Positions 8,089-17,246 of a stretch of 64,000 bases of DNA are shown here, piece after piece (position 1 is the first letter of the stretch; each line of letters begins with the position of its first letter). The notes beneath the pieces were generated by a model. That model did no database searches. It was not told the origin of the DNA and saw nothing but the letters and a program-made list of their open reading frames with translations. The stretch covers positions 1-64,000 of the forward strand of contig JBBALI010000007.1 in the NCBI GenBank assembly GCA_040403095.1. Reading direction: 5' to 3'. The translations under genes and the position numbers were made by a program. The stretch is from JAQVCM01 sp040403095 (GTDB lineage: Bacteria; Bacteroidota; Bacteroidia; Flavobacteriales_D; Crocinitomicaceae).

Positions 8089-8830
8089 TGATGGATTTAA
8101 GTTTTAATAATTTTTCTTTGAAACGATTGTATTTGATGTTTTTTTCATTGTACAATTCAATCGCTCCAATACAGTATTTACTCAAGCGGTATGGCCTGAT
8201 GTGATTTGTTTTCATCAATTGATAAAACGGAGAATTTCTCGATAATTTGCTTTGTTTTAATTCAGCAATTACTAAATTTTCGAATTTATGATGCACATCT
8301 TCCCAATTGAAATGCAAGTTAAAATCGAGCGTCAATCTTTCTTCATCTATATTATTTACCAAAGTAATTCGATTGAAAGAATTCCACAAATTTGGTTTTA
8401 ATAATGCGTCTTTGGTCAAATATTGATTCAAAAAAGTCACTTGTCGTTCATCTAAATTTTCAGTAAAATCTGAAGTTTTAATTCTTTTTTTATCAGTTCT
8501 TCCTTTGATTTTGTGTTTCAATTCCAAGAAAAATAAATCAGATTCAACGTATTTTCTAATTCGGACTTTGAAACGATTGGTTCGGCCATTGTGATGCGCC
8601 TTATAAAACGAAAAATCGACATCGTCAAAATACAAACTTTGGTAATGAGGTGTTCTTGTGTTCTTTATTTCTAAAATTCGGTAATCGTTTGATAAAGATG
8701 GTAAAAGTTCAATCAATTGATTTACGCTGAATGCAAATTTAGTATCAATGCGATTCATCAATTTTACCCTATCCATTTCTTCAAGGGTTATTGGGTTGAA
8801 TTTTTGTACTAACGCTGCTATTTTGTCCAT
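8072..8830 (-). CDS. VTC-domain polyphosphate polymerase
   Basis: A 252-residue protein of the VTC/CYTH-like tunnel fold. In VTC4 this domain makes polyphosphate from ATP inside a tunnel lined with basic residues. Visible hallmarks in order are NRIDTKF (about 26-32), YQSLYFDD (about 63-70), the basic strand RFKVRIRKY (about 86-94), FLELKHKIKGRTDKKRI (about 101-117), ERLTLDFNLHF, VIAELKQSK and PYRLSKYCIG. The paired Arg/Lys strands and the acidic metal site are all present, so it should be active. It is first in a two-gene operon with DUF4956. A TAACTTTG box lies 12 nt before the ATG. Confidence 0.88.
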   Translation of the reverse strand: MDKIAALVQKFNPITLEEMDRVKLMNRIDTKFAFSVNQLIELLPSLSNDYRILEIKNTRTPHYQSLYFDDVDFSFYKAHHNGRTNRFKVRIRKYVESDLFFLELKHKIKGRTDKKRIKTSDFTENLDERQVTFLNQYLTKDALLKPNLWNSFNRITLVNNIDEERLTLDFNLHFNWEDVHHKFENLVIAELKQSKLSRNSPFYQLMKTNHIRPYRLSKYCIGAIELYNEKNIKYNRFKEKLLKLKSINAHVA

Positions 8831-8842
8831 CTATTGTTAAAC

Positions 8843-8850
8843 CAAAGTTA
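8843..8850 (-). promoter_or_regulatory. Candidate -7 promoter element for the VTC-DUF4956 operon
   Basis: TAACTTTG on the minus strand matches TAnnTTTG and ends 12 nt before the ATG at 8830. The same 197-nt intergenic region serves purT in the other direction. It also holds a short direct repeat, AATTCCTTTGA, at about 8869 and 8894. Confidence 0.4.
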
Positions 8851-9014
8851 AGAAATTGTTACTGACTTAATTCCTTTGAAGTTATTTTAACCGAATTCCT
8901 TTGACTTTTGTTACATTTTTTCAAAAGAATTTCAAAAATAATCGAATTAACGTTAAAGCTACCAAGAAAATAGAAATGAGGTAAAATTGAGAATCGATAA
9001 TCTGAATAAATAAT

Positions 9015-9022
9015 TTAATTTT
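9015..9022 (+). promoter_or_regulatory. Candidate -7 promoter element for purT
   Basis: TAATTTTG matches TAnnTTTG and ends 5 nt before the purT ATG at 9028, which implies an almost leaderless transcript. No ideal -33 element is visible. Confidence 0.45.
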
Positions 9023-9027
9023 GTTCC

Positions 9028-10188
9028 ATGAGAAAGAAAATCTTACTACTAGGTTCAGGTGAATTAGGAAAGGAATTTGCCATTGCAGCGCAGAGATTAG
9101 GTCAATATGTGATTGCTGTCGACAGTTATGAAAATGCACCAGCAATGCAAGTTGCGCATGCTTTTGAAGTAATTGATATGTTAGATGGAAATGCATTGGA
9201 TACAATCGTTGCTAAACACCAGCCAGATTTGATTGTACCTGAAATTGAAGCAATCCGAACTGAAAGATTTTTTGACTACGAAAAGCAAGGAATTCAAGTT
9301 GTACCAAGCGCAAAAGCGGCAAATTTCACCATGAATAGAAAAGCCATTCGTGATTTAGCCGCCATTGAAGTTGGTGTGAAAACCGCAAAATATAAGTACG
9401 CAACTTCATTTGAAGAACTTTCTAAAGCAGTTGAGTTCACAGGAATTCCTTGCGTTGTAAAACCGCTGATGTCGAGTTCTGGAAAAGGTCAATCAGTTAT
9501 AAAAAGTACTGAAGACATTGAAAAAGCTTGGCATTATGCATTGGAAGGTTCTCGTGGAGATTTGCAAGAAGTGATTGTGGAAGGTTTCATCGATTTCGAT
9601 TATGAAATCACTTTGTTGACAGTCACGCAAAAAAATGGACCAACGCTTTTTTGTCCCCCGATTGGGCACAGACAAGAGCGTGGAGATTACCAAGAAAGTT
9701 GGCAACCGATGCCGATGAACCCTTTACATTTGAAAGAAGCACAAAAAATGGCAGCTGATGTGACCAAAGCTCTTGGTGGCGCCGGAATTTGGGGTGTTGA
9801 GTTTTTTATTACCAAAGATGGCGCAGTTTTTTCTGAACTTTCTCCACGTCCGCATGATACAGGAATGGTTACATTAGGAGGTACACAAACTTTCAATGAA
9901 TTTGAATTACACGCACGAGCGATTTTAGGTATTCCAATACCAGAAGTGAAATTACTCAGAAATGGTGCAAGTGCTGTTGTTTTGGCAACAGAATCCTCAA
10001 TCAATGAACCTTTATTTTCAGGAATTAAAGAAGCAGCTTTAGAGCCAAATAGCGATTTTAGAATTTTCGGAAAACCTTCTACAAGGCCATTTCGACGAAT
10101 GGCTGTTACCTTAACTTATGGAGATCAAAAGGTAGAGGAATTGGTTATAAATGCGCAAAGGATGGCTTCTAAAATTTCGGTTAAATAG
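9028..10188 (+). CDS. purT: Formate-dependent phosphoribosylglycinamide formyltransferase
   Basis: A 386-residue ATP-grasp enzyme of purine synthesis. It joins formate, ATP and glycinamide ribonucleotide to give formyl-GAR without using formyl-tetrahydrofolate. The N-terminal domain starts ILLLGSGELGKEFAIAAQRL and contains VPEIEAIRTE. The ATP-grasp loop is PLMSSSGKGQSVI (about 147-159), with metal-binding acids near GVEFFITKDGAVFSELSPRPHDTG (about 253-276). Length and motif order agree with PurT throughout and separate it from PurK. It appears monocistronic, with its own promoter box and 85 nt before the next gene. Confidence 0.95.
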   Translation: MRKKILLLGSGELGKEFAIAAQRLGQYVIAVDSYENAPAMQVAHAFEVIDMLDGNALDTIVAKHQPDLIVPEIEAIRTERFFDYEKQGIQVVPSAKAANFTMNRKAIRDLAAIEVGVKTAKYKYATSFEELSKAVEFTGIPCVVKPLMSSSGKGQSVIKSTEDIEKAWHYALEGSRGDLQEVIVEGFIDFDYEITLLTVTQKNGPTLFCPPIGHRQERGDYQESWQPMPMNPLHLKEAQKMAADVTKALGGAGIWGVEFFITKDGAVFSELSPRPHDTGMVTLGGTQTFNEFELHARAILGIPIPEVKLLRNGASAVVLATESSINEPLFSGIKEAALEPNSDFRIFGKPSTRPFRRMAVTLTYGDQKVEELVINAQRMASKISVK

Positions 10189-10273
10189 TATCAATTGTAA
10201 ATATTTTCTGCATTTTTTGTCGATTCAAAACTTTGACAATTGAAAATTAAAGTATATTTACGTTCAACGAAAA

Positions 10274-12214
10274 ATGAAAGAAACCTCCTTCATAGAACAA
10301 AATAAGGAAAAATGGAATCGCTTTGAAAAACTTTCTGAAAGTGAATCAAGCGATCCTACTGAGTTGAGTGATTTATACATGGATATCACTGACGATCTCA
10401 GTTATGCCCAAACTTTTTATCAGCGAAGAACGGTCAGGGTTTACCTAAATCAATTGGCTCAGCGCGTGTACACTGGTGTTCACTTAAAAAAAGCGGAAAC
10501 ATTCAAAAAGTTTTTAACCGTTTGGAGGGTTTCACTTCCGTTAGAGATTTATAAATCAAGAAGAAATTTATTGTTTGCGCTGGTTGTCTTTTTAATTTGG
10601 GCAGCTTTGTCAGCGGTGACAACGCATTTTTATCCCAATTTTACTGGCCTTGTTTTGTCAAAGCAATATGTAGAAATGACCAATGAAAACATTTCTAATG
10701 GAGATCCTTTGGCGGTTTACAAAGGCGGTACGCAGTTTCAAATGTTTATTGATATTACCACCAACAATATCAGGGTTGCTTTTTTGACATTCATCTTTGG
10801 GATTTTCTTCACCGTCGGAACCCATATTTTGCTATTCAAAAATGCCATGATGGTTGGTTCATTTCAATATTTCTTTGCTACCAAAGGTCTATTGATTACC
10901 TCTTTTTTAGGGATTTGGATTCACGGTGCTTTTGAAATCTCATCCATCGTTTTGGCAGCAGGAGCTGGAATAACTATGGGGAATGGTTGGCTTTTTCCTG
11001 GGAATTACACGCGACTTCAATCCTTACAAATTTCTTCTAAGAGAGGATTGAAAATCATGATGAGTTTGGTGCCCTTTTTTGTGTTTGCAGGTTATTTAGA
11101 AAGTTATGTGACACGCAATTATATGGATTTGCCCGAGTGGTCAAAATGGGTTTTAATCGGTCTTTCCTTTGGAATTATATTGTTTTATTACATCATTTAT
11201 CCAATGATTGTTGCGAGAAAGCATCCAGAGTTATTAGATGAAAAAGATTTAATCAATTATTTTCCACCTATAAAATTTGATTTGTCAAAGATTAGAAGTT
11301 TCGGACAAATAATATCCGATACATTTAGATTTTACAACATTCATTTCACCAAAATTTCGAAAGTTAATTTTAGAATTCTTTTCCCAATTATTCTTGTTTT
11401 GGTCTATTTTCAGAATGACAATCACGCAAACTTAATGGCAACAGAACATTGGTTTGATTGGTCGAAGCAACTGGAAATTATGATGGGATTTGGTTTCACA
11501 AATCTACAAGACTGGATTGTTAATTTTGCTTGGTCTTTTGTGTTAGGTGGAATGTTTCTCAGCGTTTTATTTGCTTTCAAAGTAAAAGATGAACAATTCA
11601 GTTGGCGTGGATTTTTCTCATTTGCAAAGCAAAAAATACTTTTGATTTGGTTTGGTAATTTTATCTTATTCTTTTCATTGGCATTTATCCCGTGGTATTG
11701 GTATATCGTCCTTATTCTTTTATTGCCTTTTGTGCTTTTAAACGGAATTATTCCTGGAATTGCTGACTTTTCAATTAAAAATGCCATTGGAAAAGGTTGG
11801 ACTTTTAGCGCGCGTTCTTATGGGATATCGTTGCTAAATATTGTCATTTTTACACTGATTTTTGCACTCTTTATGCAACCAATTGCTTTGGTTTTTAGTA
11901 TTCGTGAAAATTTTGATCCTACAAGTTTAATCAACATTACAGAACCGATGATGCCCGATTTATTGGATTTACTTGCTGATTTCACCAAAGATGTAGCAGA
12001 AGCATTGGGCGGAGACCGCATGTTTTGGGCGAATGTAGTAAGACAGTTTGTGTACATTCTATTTTTATTGCTCGTTTTACCAATTTGGATAATCAGTTTG
12101 ACTTTTATCGGTTTCAACGAATATGAAAAAGAAACTGCAAGCGGCTTGAAAAATGCATTCTTGAAATTTGGTAAACGCAACCGTTACCAAGAAAATGACA
12201 CAGATTTTGAGTAA
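10274..12214 (+). CDS. SpoIIM (DUF95) membrane protein with a second C-terminal membrane domain
   Basis: A 646-residue multi-spanning protein. Residues 1 to about 325 match the stage II sporulation protein M family (DUF95): a soluble helical N-terminus with RRTVRVYLNQLAQRVY, then membrane helices with GTHILLFKNAMMVGSFQYFF and IWIHGAFEISSIVLAAGAG. A further 310 residues form a second membrane domain (about 355-625), with helices such as FILFFSLAFIPWYWYIVLIL. This non-sporulating lineage uses SpoIIM-like proteins in an operon with MoxR and DUF58 proteins. Single-domain versions of about 330 residues are usual, so this is a fusion or extension. The stop overlaps the DUF4129 start. Confidence 0.85.
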   Translation: MKETSFIEQNKEKWNRFEKLSESESSDPTELSDLYMDITDDLSYAQTFYQRRTVRVYLNQLAQRVYTGVHLKKAETFKKFLTVWRVSLPLEIYKSRRNLLFALVVFLIWAALSAVTTHFYPNFTGLVLSKQYVEMTNENISNGDPLAVYKGGTQFQMFIDITTNNIRVAFLTFIFGIFFTVGTHILLFKNAMMVGSFQYFFATKGLLITSFLGIWIHGAFEISSIVLAAGAGITMGNGWLFPGNYTRLQSLQISSKRGLKIMMSLVPFFVFAGYLESYVTRNYMDLPEWSKWVLIGLSFGIILFYYIIYPMIVARKHPELLDEKDLINYFPPIKFDLSKIRSFGQIISDTFRFYNIHFTKISKVNFRILFPIILVLVYFQNDNHANLMATEHWFDWSKQLEIMMGFGFTNLQDWIVNFAWSFVLGGMFLSVLFAFKVKDEQFSWRGFFSFAKQKILLIWFGNFILFFSLAFIPWYWYIVLILLLPFVLLNGIIPGIADFSIKNAIGKGWTFSARSYGISLLNIVIFTLIFALFMQPIALVFSIRENFDPTSLINITEPMMPDLLDLLADFTKDVAEALGGDRMFWANVVRQFVYILFLLLVLPIWIISLTFIGFNEYEKETASGLKNAFLKFGKRNRYQENDTDFE

Positions 12215-13064
12215 ATATTTTTGGTACATATTGATATTTTGCATCAGCAATACTTTGGCTCAGAAAAATGAGGTCAATAAGTCGTCGTATCAAAAATTCA
12301 AGCGTGAATTCAATTACATCAAAGATAAGAAGTATAAAGGTCCAGAAAACAACTACGACGAGCCGACTTCAATGGAAAGATATGAAGAGGACGACTTTGA
12401 TAATGATGATTATACAGGGTTAGAATATGACCCTAAAGACATTCAAAGGTCTAGAGATGCAAAAAACTTGCATGGAAATGGCGGAGGCGGTTCAACTGGC
12501 GATAAAAAATACGATCCAAAAATCTCTGAGCCTGATAAATTTGAAATTGATCCCCCGCAGATTTCACCTCCAAACATTCCTGATGTAAAAGGTCCAATGA
12601 TTTCTCCTTTGGTTTGGAAAGTCATTTTAATCATTTTGGGGATTTTATTGCTCGCATGGATTACATACTTAATTGTCAAAAATTACAGGTATGTCCCAGC
12701 GCCCAGTCAAGGTAATTTTTCACCTGCAGATTGGAACCCAGAATTAATTCCAAAAACCGAATTGGAGTTGAGACTAGAAGCTGCGATGGCTGAGAATAAT
12801 TATAGGGAATGTGTTCGTATTTGGTTTACGTTTATTTTAAAAGAATCCATTCGGCTTCGAAAAATAAAATGGAAAAAGGATTTGACCAACTTTGATTATT
12901 TAATTCAAATGTCTGGTAAAGATGGTTATGCGGATTTTTATGAAAGCGTAAGAATTTACGATTTGGTATGGTATGGCGATTACGATATTGGAGAAAATGA
13001 ATATTCGTCCTTGGTTCCGCACCTTCAAAAAAATTATGAAAATTTAAAAGATAAACATGAATAA
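12195..13064 (+). CDS. DUF4129 domain membrane protein
   Basis: A 289-residue protein. I chose the ATG at 12195, because translation from it begins with a proper signal peptide (MTQILSKYFWYILIFCISNTLA). An ATG 27 nt further upstream would add hydrophilic residues inside the preceding gene. After the signal come an acidic, Gly/Pro-rich linker (about 60-135), one membrane helix (about 141-162) and the DUF4129 region (about 175-275) with L-E-L-R-L-E-A-A-M-A and YRECVRIWFTFILKESIRLR. DUF4129 proteins accompany MoxR/DUF58 genes, often resemble transglutaminase-associated tails, and have no assigned chemistry. It overlaps the gene before by 20 nt and the gene after by 8 nt. Confidence 0.82.
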   Translation: MTQILSKYFWYILIFCISNTLAQKNEVNKSSYQKFKREFNYIKDKKYKGPENNYDEPTSMERYEEDDFDNDDYTGLEYDPKDIQRSRDAKNLHGNGGGGSTGDKKYDPKISEPDKFEIDPPQISPPNIPDVKGPMISPLVWKVILIILGILLLAWITYLIVKNYRYVPAPSQGNFSPADWNPELIPKTELELRLEAAMAENNYRECVRIWFTFILKESIRLRKIKWKKDLTNFDYLIQMSGKDGYADFYESVRIYDLVWYGDYDIGENEYSSLVPHLQKNYENLKDKHE

Positions 13065-14733
13065 GCAAAAAGCCACGATTGCAGGGGCGGTTTTGCTTCT
13101 GTTTATTGTATTGATAGTATATCTTTTTTCTGGTACTGATTACAAAGAAGAAAGTAAGCAAAAACCCAAGTTTGTTTCAAACGATTGGAGCAAAGAATTT
13201 ATATTGGAAGATAAAGATCCAATGGGGATTTATTTGTTCAAAACGATGTTTGACAATTATGGGGATTCAACAATTGTCATTGATGATTCTTTGAAAGACT
13301 ATTCAAAAGATACCAATAGTACTTACATTTTCGTTGGCGAAAGATTCAGTGTTTATCCAGAAGAATTTGATACTATTTTAAGCGATGTAAAAAAAGGCTC
13401 TAATTTACTTTTGTCCTTTCATGACTTAATTGACACAATCAATCAACATTTCTTTTACGATAGTTACAATGAATGGTATTTTGACGAGGAAGTCAAAGTG
13501 CATACTTTGAACAGCGATTATACCTTGCGTTCCATTTTTCAATCAGATACAATTGCACGTGTTTGGAAATTGTTCCGTGAATACAATATCAAAGATACAA
13601 ATTACATAACGGTGAGTTCATTCATGGAAACACCGAATTTTATAAAAATGAAGTTTGGTAAAGGACATGTTTTCTTGCATTGCAATCCTGAAATGTTTTA
13701 CAATTACCAAATGTTGAGCAAGGATGGTTTTAATTATGCACAAAGTGTGATTCACCAGTTTCCACCAAAGCATCACATTGTCTGGCTTGAACTTGGAAGA
13801 TTGAGCGATGATATTGGAGATTTTGAGACAGAAGAAACCGAAGGCGATCAAGGCAGAAAAGACAATAGTTTGTTGCAATTCTTGTTTAAGAAAATGGAAC
13901 TTTTAATTGCACTTTTATTGACGATTTTAGGTATAATTTTGTATCTGATATTTAGGTCGAAAAGATATTGGCCGATTGTCAAATACATTCCTGAAACAAA
14001 AAATAGATCGTTGGATTTTGCAAATACGATGACAGCAATCTATTTGCAACAAGAATCTCCTTATAGCATATTGATTGTGATGCGAAGAAATTTCCGTGCA
14101 AATATCAATCGACAGTTTTTTATTGATCTTTCAAAGGAAGACAAAAAGAAGGATATTCAAGCTTTGGCAGAGAAAAGTGGAATGAAATTTCCAGAGGTTG
14201 AAAATTTAGTCAACATGCTTGAAAATCAAAAAATGCATGCGGTAACTTATGAGTATGTTCAAGAAGTAGCAAAAATGCAACGTGCTTTTTATATCAAAAC
14301 AGGTATCATAAAAGATAAAATCAAGCAAAAAACAGAGAAAAAGAAAATTGTCTTCAAACGTCAGATGATTCTTTCTTCGGTTTTTATTTTCCTTGGAATC
14401 AATGCAATTTTAAGAGGTTTCTATTTGTTGGCATCGTCTAACGGAACCGGAATATTATTTTGGCCAATTGGCTTTTTAATTCTTACTTTAGGAATTCTTT
14501 TATTCAGCAGAAACTTGTTGATTGTAGAGCACAGAAAAATGATTTTTTACCCTTATTTTCTGGGTAGTAAAGCGTTTGATTTGAGTGATTTATTGTCAGT
14601 TCAAGTATCAAATGGAAACACAACTTTTGAATTTACAGGAAATAGAAAATTGACCATAAATCATTTGGAAATCAGCAGATATAGTAAAAAAGATTTTGAG
14701 CAATTTATTGCACCATTTTTAAAAATGAATTAG
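13057..14733 (+). CDS. DUF4350 domain membrane protein
   Basis: A 558-residue protein with an N-terminal membrane anchor (about 8-26) and a DUF4350-type periplasmic domain resembling a GATase-like alpha/beta fold (about 40-250, including KDPMGIYLFKTMFDNYG). A membrane helix follows (about 278-298). Then come a helical cytoplasmic stretch, two more helices (about 432-482) and a terminal PH-like region. It is the usual companion of DUF4129, MoxR and DUF58 in Bacteroidota. The probable role is as a structural or regulatory membrane part of that MoxR system; enzymatic function is unknown. Confidence 0.8.
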   Translation: MNKQKATIAGAVLLLFIVLIVYLFSGTDYKEESKQKPKFVSNDWSKEFILEDKDPMGIYLFKTMFDNYGDSTIVIDDSLKDYSKDTNSTYIFVGERFSVYPEEFDTILSDVKKGSNLLLSFHDLIDTINQHFFYDSYNEWYFDEEVKVHTLNSDYTLRSIFQSDTIARVWKLFREYNIKDTNYITVSSFMETPNFIKMKFGKGHVFLHCNPEMFYNYQMLSKDGFNYAQSVIHQFPPKHHIVWLELGRLSDDIGDFETEETEGDQGRKDNSLLQFLFKKMELLIALLLTILGIILYLIFRSKRYWPIVKYIPETKNRSLDFANTMTAIYLQQESPYSILIVMRRNFRANINRQFFIDLSKEDKKKDIQALAEKSGMKFPEVENLVNMLENQKMHAVTYEYVQEVAKMQRAFYIKTGIIKDKIKQKTEKKKIVFKRQMILSSVFIFLGINAILRGFYLLASSNGTGILFWPIGFLILTLGILLFSRNLLIVEHRKMIFYPYFLGSKAFDLSDLLSVQVSNGNTTFEFTGNRKLTINHLEISRYSKKDFEQFIAPFLKMN

Positions 14734-14757
14734 TTTAATACCGCAAAATAAAATCGC

Positions 14758-15861
14758 ATGATAAACGAAGAAAATCAAGAAATTAACCCAGAACACGAGG
14801 CTTTTATGCCAAAGGAAAATATTGAATCTAACAATTCAACTCAACTTGATAATTCAACGGTTGAGAATTCTGAGGAAACAAAATCTGGCTACGGATTTGA
14901 AAGATCGAATGAAGACTTGATTTGGGTAGCACAAAAAGTCAATCAAGTCCGTCAAGAAATGTCCAAATTCGTGATTGGACAAGGAGAAATGGTGGAGTTG
15001 TTAATGACTGGAATTTTTTCTAACGGACACGTTTTGTTAGAAGGAGTGCCAGGAGTCGCGAAAACTTTGTCGTCTAAAGTTTTGTCAAAAGCCTTGGACA
15101 TTCAGTTTTCAAGAATCCAGTTTACACCAGATTTAATGCCTTCTGACGTTTTGGGAACATCTGTTTTCAATATGAAAGATTCAAGTTTCAATTTCCGTCG
15201 CGGACCAATTTTTAGCAATATTGTTTTGATTGATGAAATTAACCGTGCTCCAGCAAAAACGCAGGCGGCTTTGTTTGAAGTAATGGAGGAAAGACAAATT
15301 ACGTATGATGGAAATCGGTACGAGATGGAATTTCCATTTTTGGTGATTGCAACCATGAATCCAATTGAGCAAGAGGGAACGTATAATCTTCCTGAAGCGC
15401 AATTAGACCGTTTTTTGTTTAAGATTAAAATCAATTATCCAGATTTGGAGCAAGAAACAGAGATTTTGAAACGTTATAAGAACAACATCAAAACGCCTAA
15501 TTTGGATGAAGTGGACGCCGTATTCACTGTACAAGATATTTCTAGAATTCAAGGATTGATTGAAAAAATCATCATCGAAGATAATTTATTGCAATATATT
15601 GCAAATCTGACTTTCAAAACGAGAAATCACGGTAAGATATACTTGGGTGGATCACCAAGAGCTTCTTTATCTATGTTGAAAGCTTCTAAGGCAGTTGCAG
15701 CCATTCGTGGAAGAGATTTCGTCACTCCTGAAGACATTCAATTTGTAGCGCCACATGTGTTGAATCACCGATTGATTCTAACACCCGAAGCTGAAATGGA
15801 AGGCGTTAGACCAGAAGAGGTAATTGCTGAAATTATTCAAATGATTGAAGTTCCTAGATAA
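14758..15861 (+). CDS. MoxR-family AAA+ ATPase
   Basis: A 367-residue chaperone-like ATPase. An acidic, low-complexity N-terminal extension of about 50 residues precedes the core. Walker A is GVPGVAKT (residues 96-103) and Walker B IVLIDEINRAPAKTQAALFE (about 155-174). Sensor 1 is in ATMNPIEQEGTYNLPEAQLDRF, followed by the lid domain with GGSPRASLSMLKA. All catalytic motifs are intact. MoxR ATPases act with VWA/DUF58 proteins to mature or remodel partners. It lies 24 nt after DUF4350 and 2 nt before DUF58, so co-expression is near certain. Confidence 0.93.
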   Translation: MINEENQEINPEHEAFMPKENIESNNSTQLDNSTVENSEETKSGYGFERSNEDLIWVAQKVNQVRQEMSKFVIGQGEMVELLMTGIFSNGHVLLEGVPGVAKTLSSKVLSKALDIQFSRIQFTPDLMPSDVLGTSVFNMKDSSFNFRRGPIFSNIVLIDEINRAPAKTQAALFEVMEERQITYDGNRYEMEFPFLVIATMNPIEQEGTYNLPEAQLDRFLFKIKINYPDLEQETEILKRYKNNIKTPNLDEVDAVFTVQDISRIQGLIEKIIIEDNLLQYIANLTFKTRNHGKIYLGGSPRASLSMLKASKAVAAIRGRDFVTPEDIQFVAPHVLNHRLILTPEAEMEGVRPEEVIAEIIQMIEVPR

Positions 15862-15863
15862 TA

Positions 15864-17195
15864 ATGAGTTTCCTTAGACATATATTTCTTACACGGTTCT
15901 TTTTTGTGTTGCTGGCAATTGTCATTGGCATGTATTGCTGCGCGACCGTTTTTCCATGGATGTTTTTTGTGTCAAATGTCGCTTTATTGGCATTGTTTTG
16001 CGCGGTTTTGATTGATGTAATTATCACTTTTGTGAACGAAAATCCAGTGGAAGTAAGTCGCAAAGTGGAGAATTTATTGAATTTAGGTGATTCTAATACT
16101 GTTACAATTTCTGTGACTAATAGGAGCAATCAGCCAATCAATTTGGCTTTAATTGAAGGTTTTCCGGTTCAATTGCAAATCCGACAAAAAGAATATACTG
16201 CTTTCTTGATGCCAAACAATACAAAAAGCTTTACTTATGAATTTACACCCAAACAGCGTGGTGAATTTGCTTTTGGTGATGCATTGATTTATTTGTCGTC
16301 TAGTTTATTTTTGATCAAAAGAAAAATTGACTATCCTTTGTCGCAAAAAGTGCAAGTTTTTCCTTCGATTTTACAAATGAAACAATATGAATTGAAGGTT
16401 TTTCATCAACAAACACAAGCACGAGGAATTAAGAAAATAAGAAGAATTGGAAATAACCATGAATTTGAACAAATCAAAAACTATGTGCAAGGCGATGATT
16501 TGAGAACGGTCAATTGGAAAGCAACAAGCAAGCGCAATGAATTGATGGTTAACCAATACCAAGAGGAACGTTCGCAAAATATTTATGCTTTGATTGACAA
16601 AAGTAGAAATATGCAAATGGAATTTGAAAACATGACCATGTTAGATTATGCAATTAATTCAGCCTTGGTTTTTTCAAATATTGCCCTTAGAAAAGGCGAT
16701 CGCGCTGGTTTGATTACTTTTTCCAATAAAATGGGAACACAGTTGGCTGCAGATCGTTCTAGTGGACATTTGAGAAGAATATTAAATCTGCTTTACAACC
16801 AAAAAACGCAGTTCAAAGAATCGAGCTACGAATTGTTGTATGAATCAATTCGTCAAACGGTGAAGTCCCGTTCACTTTTAATGCTTTACACTAACTTCGA
16901 AAGTGAATTCGCGATGAAAAGAGCATTGCCGATACTGAAAAAAATTAACCAAAGACACGTTCTGGTAGTTGTGTTTTTCCAAAACAATGAATTAGAAGAC
17001 GTTGCTTTTCAGCGCATTGATACAGTGCAAGAGATTTATCAATCAGCAGTAGCAGAAAAACTGATTACTACCAAAATGGTTATCGCCAAAGAATTGCGCC
17101 AAAACGGAATTCAAACGATTTTAACGCGACCAGAAGATTTGTCGATAACTACCATCAATAAATACTTAGAATTAAAAGCCAAAGGGGTAATTTAG
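15864..17195 (+). CDS. DUF58 domain protein (VWA-like MoxR partner)
   Basis: A 443-residue protein with two N-terminal membrane helices (about 8-55) and an immunoglobulin-like beta domain (about 60-170). The DUF58 signature follows: YVQGDDLRTVNWKATSKRNE (about 209-228), then the VWA-like strand IYALIDKSRNM. The D-K-S pattern resembles a degenerate metal-ion site (DxSxS). DUF58 proteins are the standard substrates or partners of MoxR ATPases, whose gene ends 2 nt upstream. It is the last gene of the operon; no strong terminator is visible in the 51 nt before the CotH gene. Confidence 0.92.
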   Translation: MSFLRHIFLTRFFFVLLAIVIGMYCCATVFPWMFFVSNVALLALFCAVLIDVIITFVNENPVEVSRKVENLLNLGDSNTVTISVTNRSNQPINLALIEGFPVQLQIRQKEYTAFLMPNNTKSFTYEFTPKQRGEFAFGDALIYLSSSLFLIKRKIDYPLSQKVQVFPSILQMKQYELKVFHQQTQARGIKKIRRIGNNHEFEQIKNYVQGDDLRTVNWKATSKRNELMVNQYQEERSQNIYALIDKSRNMQMEFENMTMLDYAINSALVFSNIALRKGDRAGLITFSNKMGTQLAADRSSGHLRRILNLLYNQKTQFKESSYELLYESIRQTVKSRSLLMLYTNFESEFAMKRALPILKKINQRHVLVVVFFQNNELEDVAFQRIDTVQEIYQSAVAEKLITTKMVIAKELRQNGIQTILTRPEDLSITTINKYLELKAKGVI

Positions 17196-17246
17196 TTTCC
17201 ACATTTTGTCAAAATGCTTACATTGTGAACAAATAATTAAGTTTAC

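Noticed and set aside
10190..10245. Inverted words TCAATTGT/ACAATTGA between purT and the SpoIIM gene
   Set aside because: The loop is nearly 40 nt and no T-run follows, so it is a poor terminator.
12168..12194. Upstream in-frame ATG for the DUF4129 gene
   Set aside because: It would put hydrophilic residues before a clear signal peptide that begins at 12195.
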